Below are positions 1 to 8,706 of a DNA stretch of 64,000 nt, in pieces; position 1 is the stretch's first letter, and each line of letters starts with the position of its first letter. The notes below the pieces were generated by a model. It did not search any database, was not told the DNA's origin, and was given only the letters and a program-made list of their open reading frames with translations. Location of the stretch: the NCBI GenBank assembly GCA_965277855.1, contig OZ255847.1, positions 5,952,001 to 6,016,000 on the forward strand, in the 5' to 3' direction. The position numbers and the translations under genes are program-made. This stretch comes from Bog-105 sp965277855 (GTDB lineage: Bacteria > Acidobacteriota > Terriglobia > Bryobacterales > Bryobacteraceae).

Positions 1-345
1 GCGGGCGTGAAGTTCGGGTTTTACTCCGACGGCGTGGATGCGGCCGCGGACCTGAAAAAAGATGTGAAGCGGGCGATTGATGCGGGTCTGCCGAGGGCGG
101 ATGCGGTGAAGGCGCTGACGTTGAATACCGCCGAGATGTACGGGGTGGCGGACCGGTTGGGAAGCATTGAAAAAGGCAAGATCGCAAACCTGGTGGTGAT
201 GAAGGGGGACGCGTTTGAGGACAAGACGACGGTCGAATACGTGGTGATTGACGGTAAGGTGTTTCAGCCGTCGAAAGATTTGCAGAAACCGCCGGGTGGT
301 GGAACCAAGACATCGGTGGCGGCCACCGAAGGAGAAGCGCAATGA
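1..345 (+). CDS. amidohydrolase family protein, C-terminal fragment
   Basis: The open frame enters from the left window edge, so only the last 114 residues or so are visible. The fragment has the C-terminal signature of metal-dependent amidohydrolases (imidazolonepropionase/dihydroorotase-like superfamily). It reads FGFYSDGVD, the end of the barrel that supplies the last metal-ligand Asp, then ALTLNTAEMYGVADRLGSIE and GKIANLVVMKGD, the composite beta-sandwich that closes the enzyme. The stop overlaps the next start as ATGA, so the gene is translationally coupled to two further amidohydrolase genes. Substrate cannot be told. Family assignment is firm; the N-terminus and active site lie outside the window. 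Confidence 0.85.
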   Translation, partial: AGVKFGFYSDGVDAAADLKKDVKRAIDAGLPRADAVKALTLNTAEMYGVADRLGSIEKGKIANLVVMKGDAFEDKTTVEYVVIDGKVFQPSKDLQKPPGGGTKTSVAATEGEAQ

Positions 346-1721
346 TGCGTAGGCTGATCGGAATTTCGGTGTTATGCGTGGCCACGAGTTTCGGGCAAAC
401 GGTGCTGATTCGAAATGCCACTGTGCTGACGGTGACCAAGGGGACGATTGAAAATGGCAGCGTGCTGGTGGAGAACGGGCGCGTGGCGGCGGTCGGCAAA
501 GACATCAGCGCGCCGGCGGGAGCGCCCGTCATCGACGGGACAGGCAAATACTTGATGCCGGGGATTATCGACTGCCACTCGCATACCGCGATCGAGGGCG
601 GAGTCAATGAAGGCACCCTGTCCGATTCATCGATGGTGAATATCAAGGACGTGATCGATCCCACGGACATAAATATCTACCGGGCGCTGGCTGGTGGATT
701 GACGGTTTCGAATGTATTGCATGGCAGTGCGAACGCGATCGGCGGCCAGACCGAGGTAATCAAGCTGCGCTGGGGGAAAACTGCGCCGGAGATGGCGTTT
801 GAGGGAGCGACGCCGGGCATTAAGTTTGCGCTTGGAGAAAATCCGAAGCGGGCTGGTTATCCGCAGCAGGGTTTGTTTTCGCCCGCGCCGGTAGTCGAGC
901 GGCGCTATCCGGCGACTCGTATGGGCGTTGAGGAAGTGATTCGCACGAGTTTTGCGGAAGCGAAGAACTACCGGGCGGAGTGGAAGCGTTATGAAGAACG
1001 AGTAAGTAAAGGCGAGCACCCTATACCGCCGCGGAAGGATCTGCGGCTGGAGCCGCTGGTGGAGGTGCTGGAAGGAAAGCGGTACGTCCACGCGCACTGT
1101 TACCGGTCGGACGAGATTCTAATGCTGCTGCGGGTGGCGGACGAGATGGGATTCAAAATACGCACTCTGCAGCATGTGCTCGAAGGCTACAAGGTGGCCG
1201 ACGAGATCGCGAAGCACGGGGCGGGGGCTTCGACATTCAGTGACTGGTGGTCGTACAAGATCGAGGCGTTCGATGCGACGCCGTATAACGCGGCGATTAT
1301 GGCGCGTAAAGGTGTGGTGGTTTCGCTCAACTCGGATTCGGATGAATTGCAGAGGCATTTGAATTTAGAGGCGGCGAAGACGATGCGCTATGGCGGGTTG
1401 AGCGAGACTGAGGCGCTCGCTATGGTGACGATCAATCCGGCTAGGCAGTTGGGGATTGACGGCAAGGTGGAGTCGATCGAGGTGGGGAAGTCGGGCGACC
1501 TGGTGCTGTTCGACAAACATCCGTTGGATGGGTATTCGAAGGTGTTGAAAGTGTGGATCGATGGGCATGAGTATTTCGATCGCGATAAGGACCTGACGGC
1601 GCGGGCGGATTTCGAGTCGAAGAAGAAAGCGCTGATCGATAAAGAGAACGCGGCGCAGAAGTCGCGCGGCGGTGATCGAAGTACACAACAGAGCAATCCG
1701 TCGGGGGAGGCCATTCAATGA
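342..1721 (+). CDS. secreted metal-dependent amidohydrolase
   Basis: A 459-residue amidohydrolase with a likely signal peptide (hydrophobic stretch from about residue 4 to 17, then FGQ). The metal-binding HxH sits at residues 79-81 in GIIDCHSHT. Further candidate ligands are the His residues in YVHAHCY and LQHVLEG and the Asp in SLNSDSDEL. The C-terminal LGIDGKVESIEVGKSGDLVL segment is the beta-sandwich typical of the family. Relatives hydrolyse cyclic amides or peptide-like substrates; the precise substrate is not inferable. It overlaps its upstream and downstream partners by 4 bp each, so three paralogues are probably co-translated. A second in-frame ATG follows immediately at 345. The enzyme probably acts in the periplasm. 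Confidence 0.85.
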   Translation: MMRRLIGISVLCVATSFGQTVLIRNATVLTVTKGTIENGSVLVENGRVAAVGKDISAPAGAPVIDGTGKYLMPGIIDCHSHTAIEGGVNEGTLSDSSMVNIKDVIDPTDINIYRALAGGLTVSNVLHGSANAIGGQTEVIKLRWGKTAPEMAFEGATPGIKFALGENPKRAGYPQQGLFSPAPVVERRYPATRMGVEEVIRTSFAEAKNYRAEWKRYEERVSKGEHPIPPRKDLRLEPLVEVLEGKRYVHAHCYRSDEILMLLRVADEMGFKIRTLQHVLEGYKVADEIAKHGAGASTFSDWWSYKIEAFDATPYNAAIMARKGVVVSLNSDSDELQRHLNLEAAKTMRYGGLSETEALAMVTINPARQLGIDGKVESIEVGKSGDLVLFDKHPLDGYSKVLKVWIDGHEYFDRDKDLTARADFESKKKALIDKENAAQKSRGGDRSTQQSNPSGEAIQ

Positions 1722-3040
1722 TGAAGCTATTGATAGGAGCATTGTGCGGGGTTTTATGTAGCGCCGAGTCGCTGATCATCAAAAATGTGACGGTTCACCC
1801 GGTGACGGCGGGCGTGATCGAGCACGGGTCGGTGCTGGTGGTGGATGGAAAGATCGCGGGTATGGGCGCCAACGTGGCTGCGCCCAGTGGGGCCCGGGTG
1901 ATCGATGGACAGGGACTGCAGTTGTATCCGGGGCTGATCAATGCGGCGACCAACGTGGGCTTGTCCGAAATTTCAGCGCTCCGGGATACGGTGGATCTGG
2001 ACGAGATCGGGCTGTTCAATCCGGAGCTGCGGGCGGAGGTGGCGTTTAATCCATCGAGTGAACACGTCGAGGTGACGCGGGCAGCGGGAATTACCTCCGT
2101 GATCAGTTTGCCAAGCAGCGGCGGAGGTGGCGGCTTTGGGCGGAATGCAGCGACGCACATCATTACGGGACAAGGCGCGTTGATGCACCTGGCGGGCTGG
2201 ACCTGGGAAGAGATGGCAGTGAAGCCGAGCGCAGTAATGGATATGGAATTTCCCGAGATCCGCATGGTGCCGGCGCGGTATGCATCGATGATTCCGGGAG
2301 GCGCGCGGACGTACCAGGATGAGGACAAGCAATACCAGGAGCGTTTGCGAGAGATGAGCCGGTTCTTTGAGGATGCGCGGCGTTACGAGAAGGCCAAAGC
2401 GGCGGGGGATAAAGATCTCGAGCAGGATTTACGACTGGAAGCGATGCTGCCGGTCATTGAGGGGAAGCAGCCGTTGTTTGTGCGGGCTTCTCGGGAGAAG
2501 GCGATTCGGGATGCGGTGGCGTTTGCGGATAAAGAGAAGGTGAAAATCATCATTGCGAACCCGCTCGAAATTGGAAATACCGGGCCGCTGTTGAAAGAGC
2601 ATGGGATTCCGGTGGTATTGGGCAAAGTGTTCGAGCTGCCGCAACATGATGACGATGCGTACGATGCGCCGTATACGCTGCCGGAAGAATTTTTCAAGGC
2701 CGGGGTGAAGATTTGTTTCGGGACTTTTGACGTGGAGTTTGCGCGTAATGTGCCGTTTGAAGCAGCGCAGGCGGTGGCGTTCGGCTTGCCGCAGGAAGAA
2801 GCATTGAAGGCGTTAACGATTAATTCAGCAGAAATCTTGGGCGCGGGGAATCAGATTGGCTCCATTACGGAGGGCAAGATCGCCGATTTGATTCTGACGG
2901 ATGGAGATCCGCTGGAGGCCAAGACGAATATTAAAGAGATGTTTATCGCGGGCAAGGAAGTGAGTCTGGAATCGCGGCACACGCGGGAGTATGAGAAGTG
3001 GATGAAACGGCCAGGACCGGCCGCTTCTACGGTCAAATAG
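1718..3040 (+). CDS. amidohydrolase-like protein lacking the HxH metal motif
   Basis: A 440-residue paralogue of the two preceding genes, coupled by an ATGA overlap. It starts with a short signal-peptide-like segment (LLIGALCGVLCSAES). The fold features remain: the strand before the metal site (LYPGLINAA), the C-terminal LTINSAEILGAGNQIGSITE, and the closing GKIADLILTDGD. At the position where active members have D-x-H-x-H this protein reads NAATN. The later His ligands are also not evident; the equivalent strand reads VKIIIANPLEIGN. It may be a non-catalytic partner of the upstream enzyme or use a different mechanism. A glycine run (SSGGGGGFG) near residue 130 is probably a loop. The stop overlaps the convergent gene by 8 bp. 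Confidence 0.8.
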   Translation: MMKLLIGALCGVLCSAESLIIKNVTVHPVTAGVIEHGSVLVVDGKIAGMGANVAAPSGARVIDGQGLQLYPGLINAATNVGLSEISALRDTVDLDEIGLFNPELRAEVAFNPSSEHVEVTRAAGITSVISLPSSGGGGGFGRNAATHIITGQGALMHLAGWTWEEMAVKPSAVMDMEFPEIRMVPARYASMIPGGARTYQDEDKQYQERLREMSRFFEDARRYEKAKAAGDKDLEQDLRLEAMLPVIEGKQPLFVRASREKAIRDAVAFADKEKVKIIIANPLEIGNTGPLLKEHGIPVVLGKVFELPQHDDDAYDAPYTLPEEFFKAGVKICFGTFDVEFARNVPFEAAQAVAFGLPQEEALKALTINSAEILGAGNQIGSITEGKIADLILTDGDPLEAKTNIKEMFIAGKEVSLESRHTREYEKWMKRPGPAASTVK

Positions 3041-3602
3041 CGGGCGCGACGTCGAGCGGGGCTCGACGAACACGGAAGGCGAGCAGCACAAGCATGATGC
3101 CGAAGAGCAGTGCATAACCGGCCAAAAAGTAGACGAGGATGACGGCGCCGGTGATTGGCTCGACGAACAGCAGGATGCCGAAGAGGATAGACAAGATGCC
3201 GGCGATGATCAGGAACCATTCGCCTTTGATGTTGCGGCGCATACGGAAGGCAGCGGTGATTTCGAGTGCGCCGGTGAGCAGCGCCCAAATAGCTACCACC
3301 GTGACCAGTACCGCGGCGGCTGCAAAGGGCGAGACAAGGGCGTAGATACCGAACAGCAAGCCAATGACGCCCTCGAACAGAAAAGCTCCCCAGCGGCGGT
3401 GTCCTTGTACGGCGCGAACGGTGGAGATGATGGCGAGGACGCCGTCGATGAGAGCGTAGATGCCGAACAGGGTTGCCAGGAAGGCGATGGTGATGCCCGG
3501 AACGGCGAAGGTGACCAGGGCGAGGACGATGGCGGCAATGCCTCGCAGGAGCACGGCCCACCAGGTGGGATGATAGACGGCCGGAACGGCGACTTGACTC
3601 AT
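3033..3602 (-). CDS. DUF308/HdeD-family membrane protein
   Basis: A 189-residue protein with about six hydrophobic segments arranged as repeated helix pairs. Glycine-rich turns such as GIYALIDGVLAI and GIYALVSPFAA recur, as in HdeD-like DUF308 proteins. E. coli HdeD contributes to acid resistance, but most homologues have no assigned role. The start ATG at 3602 gives a short cytoplasmic N-terminus before the first membrane segment. It lies 4 bp downstream of the methyltransferase-like gene on the same strand, so the two probably form an operon. Its 3' end overlaps the convergent amidohydrolase gene by 8 bp. Function here is unknown; the family call is reasonably firm. Confidence 0.8.
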   Translation of the reverse strand: MSQVAVPAVYHPTWWAVLLRGIAAIVLALVTFAVPGITIAFLATLFGIYALIDGVLAIISTVRAVQGHRRWGAFLFEGVIGLLFGIYALVSPFAAAAVLVTVVAIWALLTGALEITAAFRMRRNIKGEWFLIIAGILSILFGILLFVEPITGAVILVYFLAGYALLFGIMLVLLAFRVRRAPLDVAPAI

Positions 3603-3606
3603 GTGA

Positions 3607-4326
3607 CTAAGACGCGGGATGGCGAGCAGACTGTTTCGAGCGATAAATGCGAATCAACTGGCCGATGGCGTAAGTGGCGAGTGCAATCCAGATGATGGTG
3701 TCGAGAACGGTTTCGTTGAGAGTCACCGCGAAGGTGGCCAGAGCGAGACCGAAAGCCCACATGAAGCTCTCGCCGGCAAAGGCCTGACCCCAATGAGGCG
3801 CGCGACCGCTCGAGGGTAGGCGGGGCGTGAGCGAGGGGAAGAGACGCGGGACATCTTCTTTGAAATGACGAAACGATTCGCCTTGAGATTGTTCCAGCTC
3901 CTGTTCTTCACGGCCGATCAGACGCCGGTAGAAGAAATAAGTGGCAAAAACAAGAACAAACCAGCCAAGCCGGCTGGCGAGTAATCCGAATCCGGCGCTG
4001 AGAAAAACGATGCCGAGGTAAAGAGGATTGCGGACATATCGATACGGCCCGTCGGCAACAAGATGGTCGGCGTGAAGATGGATGTCATGAACGACGTCGC
4101 TACGCAGGTAAGCGGTGGCCCAGGTGCGAACCGCCGCTCCGATAAAGACGAGCAGAGCGCCGAAAGCGTAGATCCACTGGACGCCGTTCTGCTGCGGGAG
4201 AGCCAACAGGTGGGCGAGGCCGGCCGCGGCGTGGTGATGGTCAATCACTTTGCAGGCAAAAGCGAGAGAGAAGATGAGGGCGATGATCCAAAAGCGAAAA
4301 CGAAATTCGAATTGGGAAGCGATCAT
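3607..4326 (-). CDS. isoprenylcysteine carboxyl methyltransferase-like membrane protein
   Basis: A 239-residue integral membrane protein resembling the ICMT/PEMT-like methyltransferase superfamily. The diagnostic block ADGPYRYVRNPLYLGIVF lies near residues 90-107, where the family has its P-Y-x-x-x-R-N-P-x-Y cofactor-binding motif. An E-E-Q-E-L segment followed by F-x-x-Y/H-x-x-x-V-P-R-L-F-P is also typical of these proteins. Membrane helices lie on both sides. Bacterial members probably methylate small molecules or lipids with S-adenosylmethionine; the substrate is unknown. It precedes the DUF308 gene by 4 bp on the same strand. A C-terminal helix pair (FGLALATFAVTL and IIWIALATYAIG) extends beyond the catalytic core. 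Confidence 0.75.
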   Translation of the reverse strand: MIASQFEFRFRFWIIALIFSLAFACKVIDHHHAAAGLAHLLALPQQNGVQWIYAFGALLVFIGAAVRTWATAYLRSDVVHDIHLHADHLVADGPYRYVRNPLYLGIVFLSAGFGLLASRLGWFVLVFATYFFYRRLIGREEQELEQSQGESFRHFKEDVPRLFPSLTPRLPSSGRAPHWGQAFAGESFMWAFGLALATFAVTLNETVLDTIIWIALATYAIGQLIRIYRSKQSARHPAS

Positions 4327-4375
4327 GCGGTGTAGACATGATACGAAGCGGATCGCGCTGCGAGCGAGCGTCCCG

Positions 4376-5125
4376 CTATGTGGCTTGGCCGCGTAAGGGC
4401 ACTTTTAGTTTCGGGCCGCGGTGGGCCTGACGCTTTGGAGGGAGCAAGTCTACATCCGGTTCCAAGAGAAGAGCTAGTTCGGCTTCCCAACGCTCATCGG
4501 CGCGGTCCGAACAGTGAACCAGCTCCCGCCGTGTCTCCCGCAAGATATGTCGCAGAGACGGGGTGGGATATTTGGGCACTAACTCATCTTTCGGACTACT
4601 GAAACGCGACAAAAATCTCACTACACGGTCTTCGGCATATTCGCAAGCAAAGCCTTGCCGGCTCGCCGATTCTGATTTGGAAGAGGGGTCCTCGACCGGA
4701 CCCAGCTCCTCTGCAATATTTTTCCGTATATCGGTCCGCGGATTCCGCAGCAGAGCCGGATCGCACTCCCGACCGGCCGTCTGGAGCCGGTTCAGAATAT
4801 CTCGCACGATTTCGTCGAGAACCGCCAAATACTGGTTAATCTCTGATCGAGTACCGAGGAAAAGCTCCCGGCTATAAGAGGTATCGGACGCTGCTAAATC
4901 GAGACATGATCGCAAAACTTCGTCTGCCCAACACCCATACAGCCGCTCTTCGGCAATCTCCTCTAAGCCCTGTACTAACAAATCTTCTTTGCTGGGGGCC
5001 AGAACGCGTTCCGGGTCGGCCCAAATGTCGTCGGATGTCTGCTTGGGAGGCATTAAGACAATTTTGCTACTTCCAGTATCGACGTATTCTCTAGATGTAC
5101 TTCGGCTGCCGTACAGGCTTTCCAT
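4376..5125 (-). CDS. hypothetical protein (orphan)
   Basis: I do not recognise this protein. It is about 249 residues, highly charged, with no signal peptide or membrane segment, so probably cytosolic. The C-terminus is basic and proline-rich (LLPPKRQAHRGPKLKVP). The ATG at 5125 (MESLYGSRS) is preferred; an in-frame TTG at 5155 would add ten residues. It is transcribed divergently from the DNA glycosylase gene with only about 60 bp between. Base composition looks slightly less GC-rich than the neighbours, which could mean acquisition, but this was not measured. It may be a lineage-specific gene. Confidence 0.5.
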   Translation of the reverse strand: MESLYGSRSTSREYVDTGSSKIVLMPPKQTSDDIWADPERVLAPSKEDLLVQGLEEIAEERLYGCWADEVLRSCLDLAASDTSYSRELFLGTRSEINQYLAVLDEIVRDILNRLQTAGRECDPALLRNPRTDIRKNIAEELGPVEDPSSKSESASRQGFACEYAEDRVVRFLSRFSSPKDELVPKYPTPSLRHILRETRRELVHCSDRADERWEAELALLLEPDVDLLPPKRQAHRGPKLKVPLRGQAT

Positions 5126-5186
5126 CGCGACGCGGGATTCCAAATCGGATTTCAAGTGGAAAGCATCGGAGTAACAAGAGGATCAG

Positions 5187-5987
5187 TTGCCAGAGGGAAA
5201 TGAGTTACACCGGTATGCCGAGCATCATGCGGAACTCTTTGCCGGGCGTATCGTGCAGGTGGCTGCGCCGAATGGGCGTTTCGAAGAGGGCGCCGGGCAA
5301 CTGAACGGGCGAAAGCTGCGGCGCGTGGAGGCGTATGGAAAGCATCTCTTTTATGACTTCGGTCCGAAGCGGCAGCTGCATGTGCACCTGGGATTGTATG
5401 GAAAGTTTAGGGAGGGTGCGATGCCGTTTCCAGAGCCGAAAGGCGCGTTGCGGCTGCGTATTTCGACGCGGAAGTCCTGGCTGGAATTGCGCGGGCCGAC
5501 GGCGTGCGAGGTGCTGGACGAAGAAGGGCGAGAGCTGCTGGTCGATCGGATCGGGCCGGACCCGTTACGCGATGACGCAGATAGCAGGGTGGCGATCCGG
5601 CGCATGCACAAGAGCAAGGCTCCGATGGGGGCGCTGCTGATGAATCAGGCGGTGATTGGCGGGATCGGGAACATCTACCGGGCGGAGTTGTTGTTTCGGG
5701 CCCGAGTAAATCCGTTTCGCGCAGGCATGAGCGTGAGTGAAGAAGCTTTGGAAACGCTGTGGTGTGACGCCCAGGCGTTGATGCGGGACGGAATGATGGA
5801 CCGGCGGATCGTGACGACGTTCGCTGCCGACCGTCCTCATAAGAGGGGCAAAGCGCGGCGCGGCGAGACACACTATGTATACCGGCGACGCGGCTTGCCG
5901 TGTTTTATTTGCGAGACGGAAGTTAAGATGCAGGAGTTTGCCGGAAGAAAGCTGTACTGGTGCCCCCATTGCCAGCCGCTCGACTAA
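5187..5987 (+). CDS. Fpg/Nei-family DNA glycosylase/AP lyase
   Basis: A 266-residue base-excision repair enzyme of the Fpg/Nei family. The mature N-terminus is P-E-G-N-E, giving catalytic Pro2 and Glu3. The conserved Lys lies in AYGKHLFYDF. The helix-two-turn-helix reads NQAVIGGIGNIYRAELLF. The C-terminal zinc finger is CFIC...CPHC. The enzyme excises oxidised bases and cleaves the abasic strand by beta,delta-elimination. The N-terminal motif is PEGNE rather than Fpg's PELPE, which argues for a Nei-like specificity (oxidised pyrimidines), although substrate range cannot be set from sequence. The start is TTG at 5187 with an AAGAGG ribosome-binding site just upstream; this start is required to place Pro at position 2. 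Confidence 0.88.
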   Translation: MPEGNELHRYAEHHAELFAGRIVQVAAPNGRFEEGAGQLNGRKLRRVEAYGKHLFYDFGPKRQLHVHLGLYGKFREGAMPFPEPKGALRLRISTRKSWLELRGPTACEVLDEEGRELLVDRIGPDPLRDDADSRVAIRRMHKSKAPMGALLMNQAVIGGIGNIYRAELLFRARVNPFRAGMSVSEEALETLWCDAQALMRDGMMDRRIVTTFAADRPHKRGKARRGETHYVYRRRGLPCFICETEVKMQEFAGRKLYWCPHCQPLD

Positions 5988-6002
5988 GATCGCGAGGTTC
6001 AC

Positions 6003-6878
6003 ATGACACGGCGGGAAATTATCTTCGGAGCGGGCTCATTGCTCTGGGCAGATGGCGTGTACCCGCCGGGCCTGACGGTAGAGGCTTACATCTTTCAGCA
6101 GTATGCGAAACGGAAAGGTAAAACGCTGCAGGATGTGTTGCCCGAAGTAATTCCGATGGCGCGCGAGACGGGCTTTCACAACGTCGAGCTGAATGCCGAA
6201 TTTCTGACGCCCGAGTTGAGCCGGCAGACGTTAGAACTCGTCCGATCGAACGGGTTGCGCATGCCTTCGGTATATAGCGGAGGCCCTTTGCATGATGAGC
6301 GCGCGGAGGGGACGATCGCGAAGGCGCTGACGACCGGCAGGTCATGCCAGCCGTTCGGTTGCCAAGCGGTGGTCTGCAATGCGGATCCGAAGGGCGAGGG
6401 CATTCGGAAGACGGATCGAGAGCTGGAGAGGCAGGCTTCCGTCATGAATCGCATGGGCCGCGAACTGGCGGCGAGCGGACTGCAATTAAGAGTTCACAAC
6501 CACACGCCGGAAATGCTCGACAACGCCCGGGAATGGCGCAGTACGTTGCGTGGCACAGATCCGCAATATGTGACGCTTTGCCTGGATCTGGATTGGGTGC
6601 GTCAGGGTGACCAGGATGCGTTGGGTCTTCTCAAAGAAGCGGGCAAGCGGGTCAGCGAGATTCATGTGCGGAACTCGCGGGACAAGTTGTGGCTGGAAGC
6701 GTTTGAGCCGGGAGATATCGACTACACAGCGATTGCCGGGTACCTGAAATCGGCTGGTCTGAAGCCGCTGATTGCGGTGGAACTGGCGTATCGGGAGAAA
6801 ACGGCGGTAACGCGCCCGCTCGCAGACGATTTACGGGCGAGCCGGTTGTATGCGGAGCAGGTTTTTGGTACCCGCTGA
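6003..6878 (+). CDS. sugar phosphate isomerase/epimerase-like TIM-barrel protein
   Basis: A 291-residue protein of the xylose isomerase-like/AP endonuclease 2 TIM-barrel superfamily. Visible blocks are METGFHNVELNAEFL-type strand 2 (here ARETGFHNVELN), LRVHNHTPEM with metal-ligand-like His, YVTLCLDLDWVRQG with Asp, EIHVRNSRD and IAVELAY with the terminal Glu. These give the usual E/H/D/E divalent-metal set. The N-terminus MTRREIIFGAGSLLWADG resembles a twin-arginine-like or short export segment, so it may be exported. It follows the DNA glycosylase gene by 15 bp. The substrate is probably a sugar or polyol; reaction unspecified. Confidence 0.75.
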   Translation: MTRREIIFGAGSLLWADGVYPPGLTVEAYIFQQYAKRKGKTLQDVLPEVIPMARETGFHNVELNAEFLTPELSRQTLELVRSNGLRMPSVYSGGPLHDERAEGTIAKALTTGRSCQPFGCQAVVCNADPKGEGIRKTDRELERQASVMNRMGRELAASGLQLRVHNHTPEMLDNAREWRSTLRGTDPQYVTLCLDLDWVRQGDQDALGLLKEAGKRVSEIHVRNSRDKLWLEAFEPGDIDYTAIAGYLKSAGLKPLIAVELAYREKTAVTRPLADDLRASRLYAEQVFGTR

Positions 6879-6993
6879 AGGACAAGACTAGTACGACAGA
6901 ACCCTTTCAACCTGTTTTGGAACAAAAATTTGTCCTGGGGCAACAAGGTGAGGTAAGCTGAGCTTCGATAACCTGAGCTTCCTGGTGAAAGAA

Positions 6994-8559
6994 ATGACGA
7001 AATGGTCGCGCATTCCGCTACTCGCGGTGTCGCTGGCCTCGATCGGCTCGGCGGCCAGCCTGCAGCCATCCGACCTGGAAGTGCGTCTGCAGAATCATCT
7101 CACAAGCTATTCGTCTCCGGTAGGGACTGCATTTCGCTGCGTGGTTATTCACCAGTTCGAAACAGGCGGCCATGTAGTGATTCCGAAGGGCAGCGAGGTG
7201 TACGGCTCGGTCGTAAAGGCGCGGCGAGTGGGCCTGGGGATTGTACACGAGCGCGCCGGATTGGAATTAAGTTTCAACGAGTATTCCACGCCGGACGGGC
7301 GTCGCTATCCATTGCAAGCGAGACTGAGGTCGATTGACAATGCTCGGGAGCAGGTCACGGCCAAGGGCGAGGTGAAAGGCGTACTGGCGGCCAGTAATCC
7401 AAGTAACTTGTTGAACGGGTTCTGGATGAAACCGACATCGAATTTACTCTTCCGGGGAGTGCTTGGTTTGACGGGCGTGTCGAACCAGGTATGGGTCAAG
7501 TTTTCCGGGGGTCCAATTAGCGCGGCGGGAATTTTTGCGGCTCGCTGTTTATTGTTTCCGTTTCCGGAGCCGGAGATTCATCTGCCTCCTGGCACCGACA
7601 TGAAACTACGGGTGCTGGTTGAGCCGGCGGGCAGCGAAGCCGTTCCCGATGCGCAGCGGGCGGGAGCGCAGGCTGAATTTTCGGACTGGCTGGGGCGAAA
7701 GCTCAGCCGGCTTACTTACAGGAAAGGCCAAACGGCGCCCGACCTGATGAACGTCGTGTTAGTCGGGACAAGACCCGAGATAGCGGCTGCCTTTGTAACA
7801 TCCGGCTGGTATATGGCGGACCGGCGTACGCTGCTTTCGTCATCGCATATGTGGCAGGCATTCAGCATCAAAACGGAATATGCCGCCGCGCCCGTATCGC
7901 AACTGCTGTATCATGGCGCACCGCCGGACCTGGTATTTGAAAAGTCATTTGACACCATCACCCAGCGGCATCATATCCGGTTGTGGAGGGCGGGTGTTTT
8001 CGCGGGACAGGAGGTCTGGCTCGGTGCGGCCACGCACGATACGGGTATAGGTTTCAAACTCAGCTCGCTCGCTTTTTCACACAAGATCGACAGAAACATC
8101 GATCTGGAGCGCGAGAAAGTGTCGACGGACCTGACGTTTGCCGGTTGTGCCGGTGCGCCGGAATTGCTGGACGGCGAAACGTTTTCGACGATTTACCAGG
8201 ACGGCCGCCCGCATCCGGAGTTGTTGCCGGTCAACCACATTGAAGCCCGTGCTCAGCCGGCAACTCATGCGGAGACAAAACAGGCGTCGGCGGAAATTAA
8301 CGAAGATGGAAAGACGCCGGCGACTGCGGCGCAAGAGCCGGCGGTTTTGACGGATGGCGATCTGGTGGTGCTGAGAGCGCAGGCCTGCGTCGCGAACGAG
8401 CCGAGTGTAGCGGAGCCAAAACTACCCGGGACGAAACTAACCCGCCTGACGCGCCGGATCGTGCTCGAAGCGCGGAACTATGTGCTGCGGGACAACACAT
8501 ATTACTGGGGCTATCGCATGATTCGGAACCGAAGTTTGACCAAATCAATTCCCGAATAA
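6994..8559 (+). CDS. secreted protein with LssY-like C-terminal domain
   Basis: About 521 residues from ATG 6994; an in-frame GTG at 6985 would add three. A clear signal peptide (WSRIPLLAVSLASIGSAAS) opens the protein. Residues 30-200 form a beta-rich region (VVIPKGSEVYGSVV, LELSFNEYSTPDGRRYPL) like those in proteins controlling type IV secretion or cell-wall TrbI-like barrels. The central part matches the LssY C-terminal domain: DLMNVVLVGTRPEIAAAF, GWYMADRRT and RHHIRLWRAG. That domain occurs in bacterial envelope proteins of unknown biochemical function. A 106-bp gap separates it from the upstream gene, so it probably has its own promoter. The C-terminal 100 residues are low-complexity and Ala/Glu-rich before a short conserved tail. 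Confidence 0.7.
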   Translation: MTKWSRIPLLAVSLASIGSAASLQPSDLEVRLQNHLTSYSSPVGTAFRCVVIHQFETGGHVVIPKGSEVYGSVVKARRVGLGIVHERAGLELSFNEYSTPDGRRYPLQARLRSIDNAREQVTAKGEVKGVLAASNPSNLLNGFWMKPTSNLLFRGVLGLTGVSNQVWVKFSGGPISAAGIFAARCLLFPFPEPEIHLPPGTDMKLRVLVEPAGSEAVPDAQRAGAQAEFSDWLGRKLSRLTYRKGQTAPDLMNVVLVGTRPEIAAAFVTSGWYMADRRTLLSSSHMWQAFSIKTEYAAAPVSQLLYHGAPPDLVFEKSFDTITQRHHIRLWRAGVFAGQEVWLGAATHDTGIGFKLSSLAFSHKIDRNIDLEREKVSTDLTFAGCAGAPELLDGETFSTIYQDGRPHPELLPVNHIEARAQPATHAETKQASAEINEDGKTPATAAQEPAVLTDGDLVVLRAQACVANEPSVAEPKLPGTKLTRLTRRIVLEARNYVLRDNTYYWGYRMIRNRSLTKSIPE

Positions 8560-8706
8560 TGGGTGTACACAGGGCGGAAATGTTCTGTTACACTGATTTC
8601 GTCTTTGCAGTTATGTATCCCCTCCATTGTCTTCCTGCCGCATTGACGTTTGGTGTCTAGAACAGCCCTACAAAGACGAATCAATCTATTGGAACCAGGT
8701 GTATGA

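Noticed and set aside
2851..3561. 236-codon minus-strand ORF overlapping the DUF308 gene and amidohydrolase 3' end
   Set aside because: Arg/His-rich frame-shifted shadow of the DUF308 gene; the 3033-3602 frame has the clear membrane pattern.
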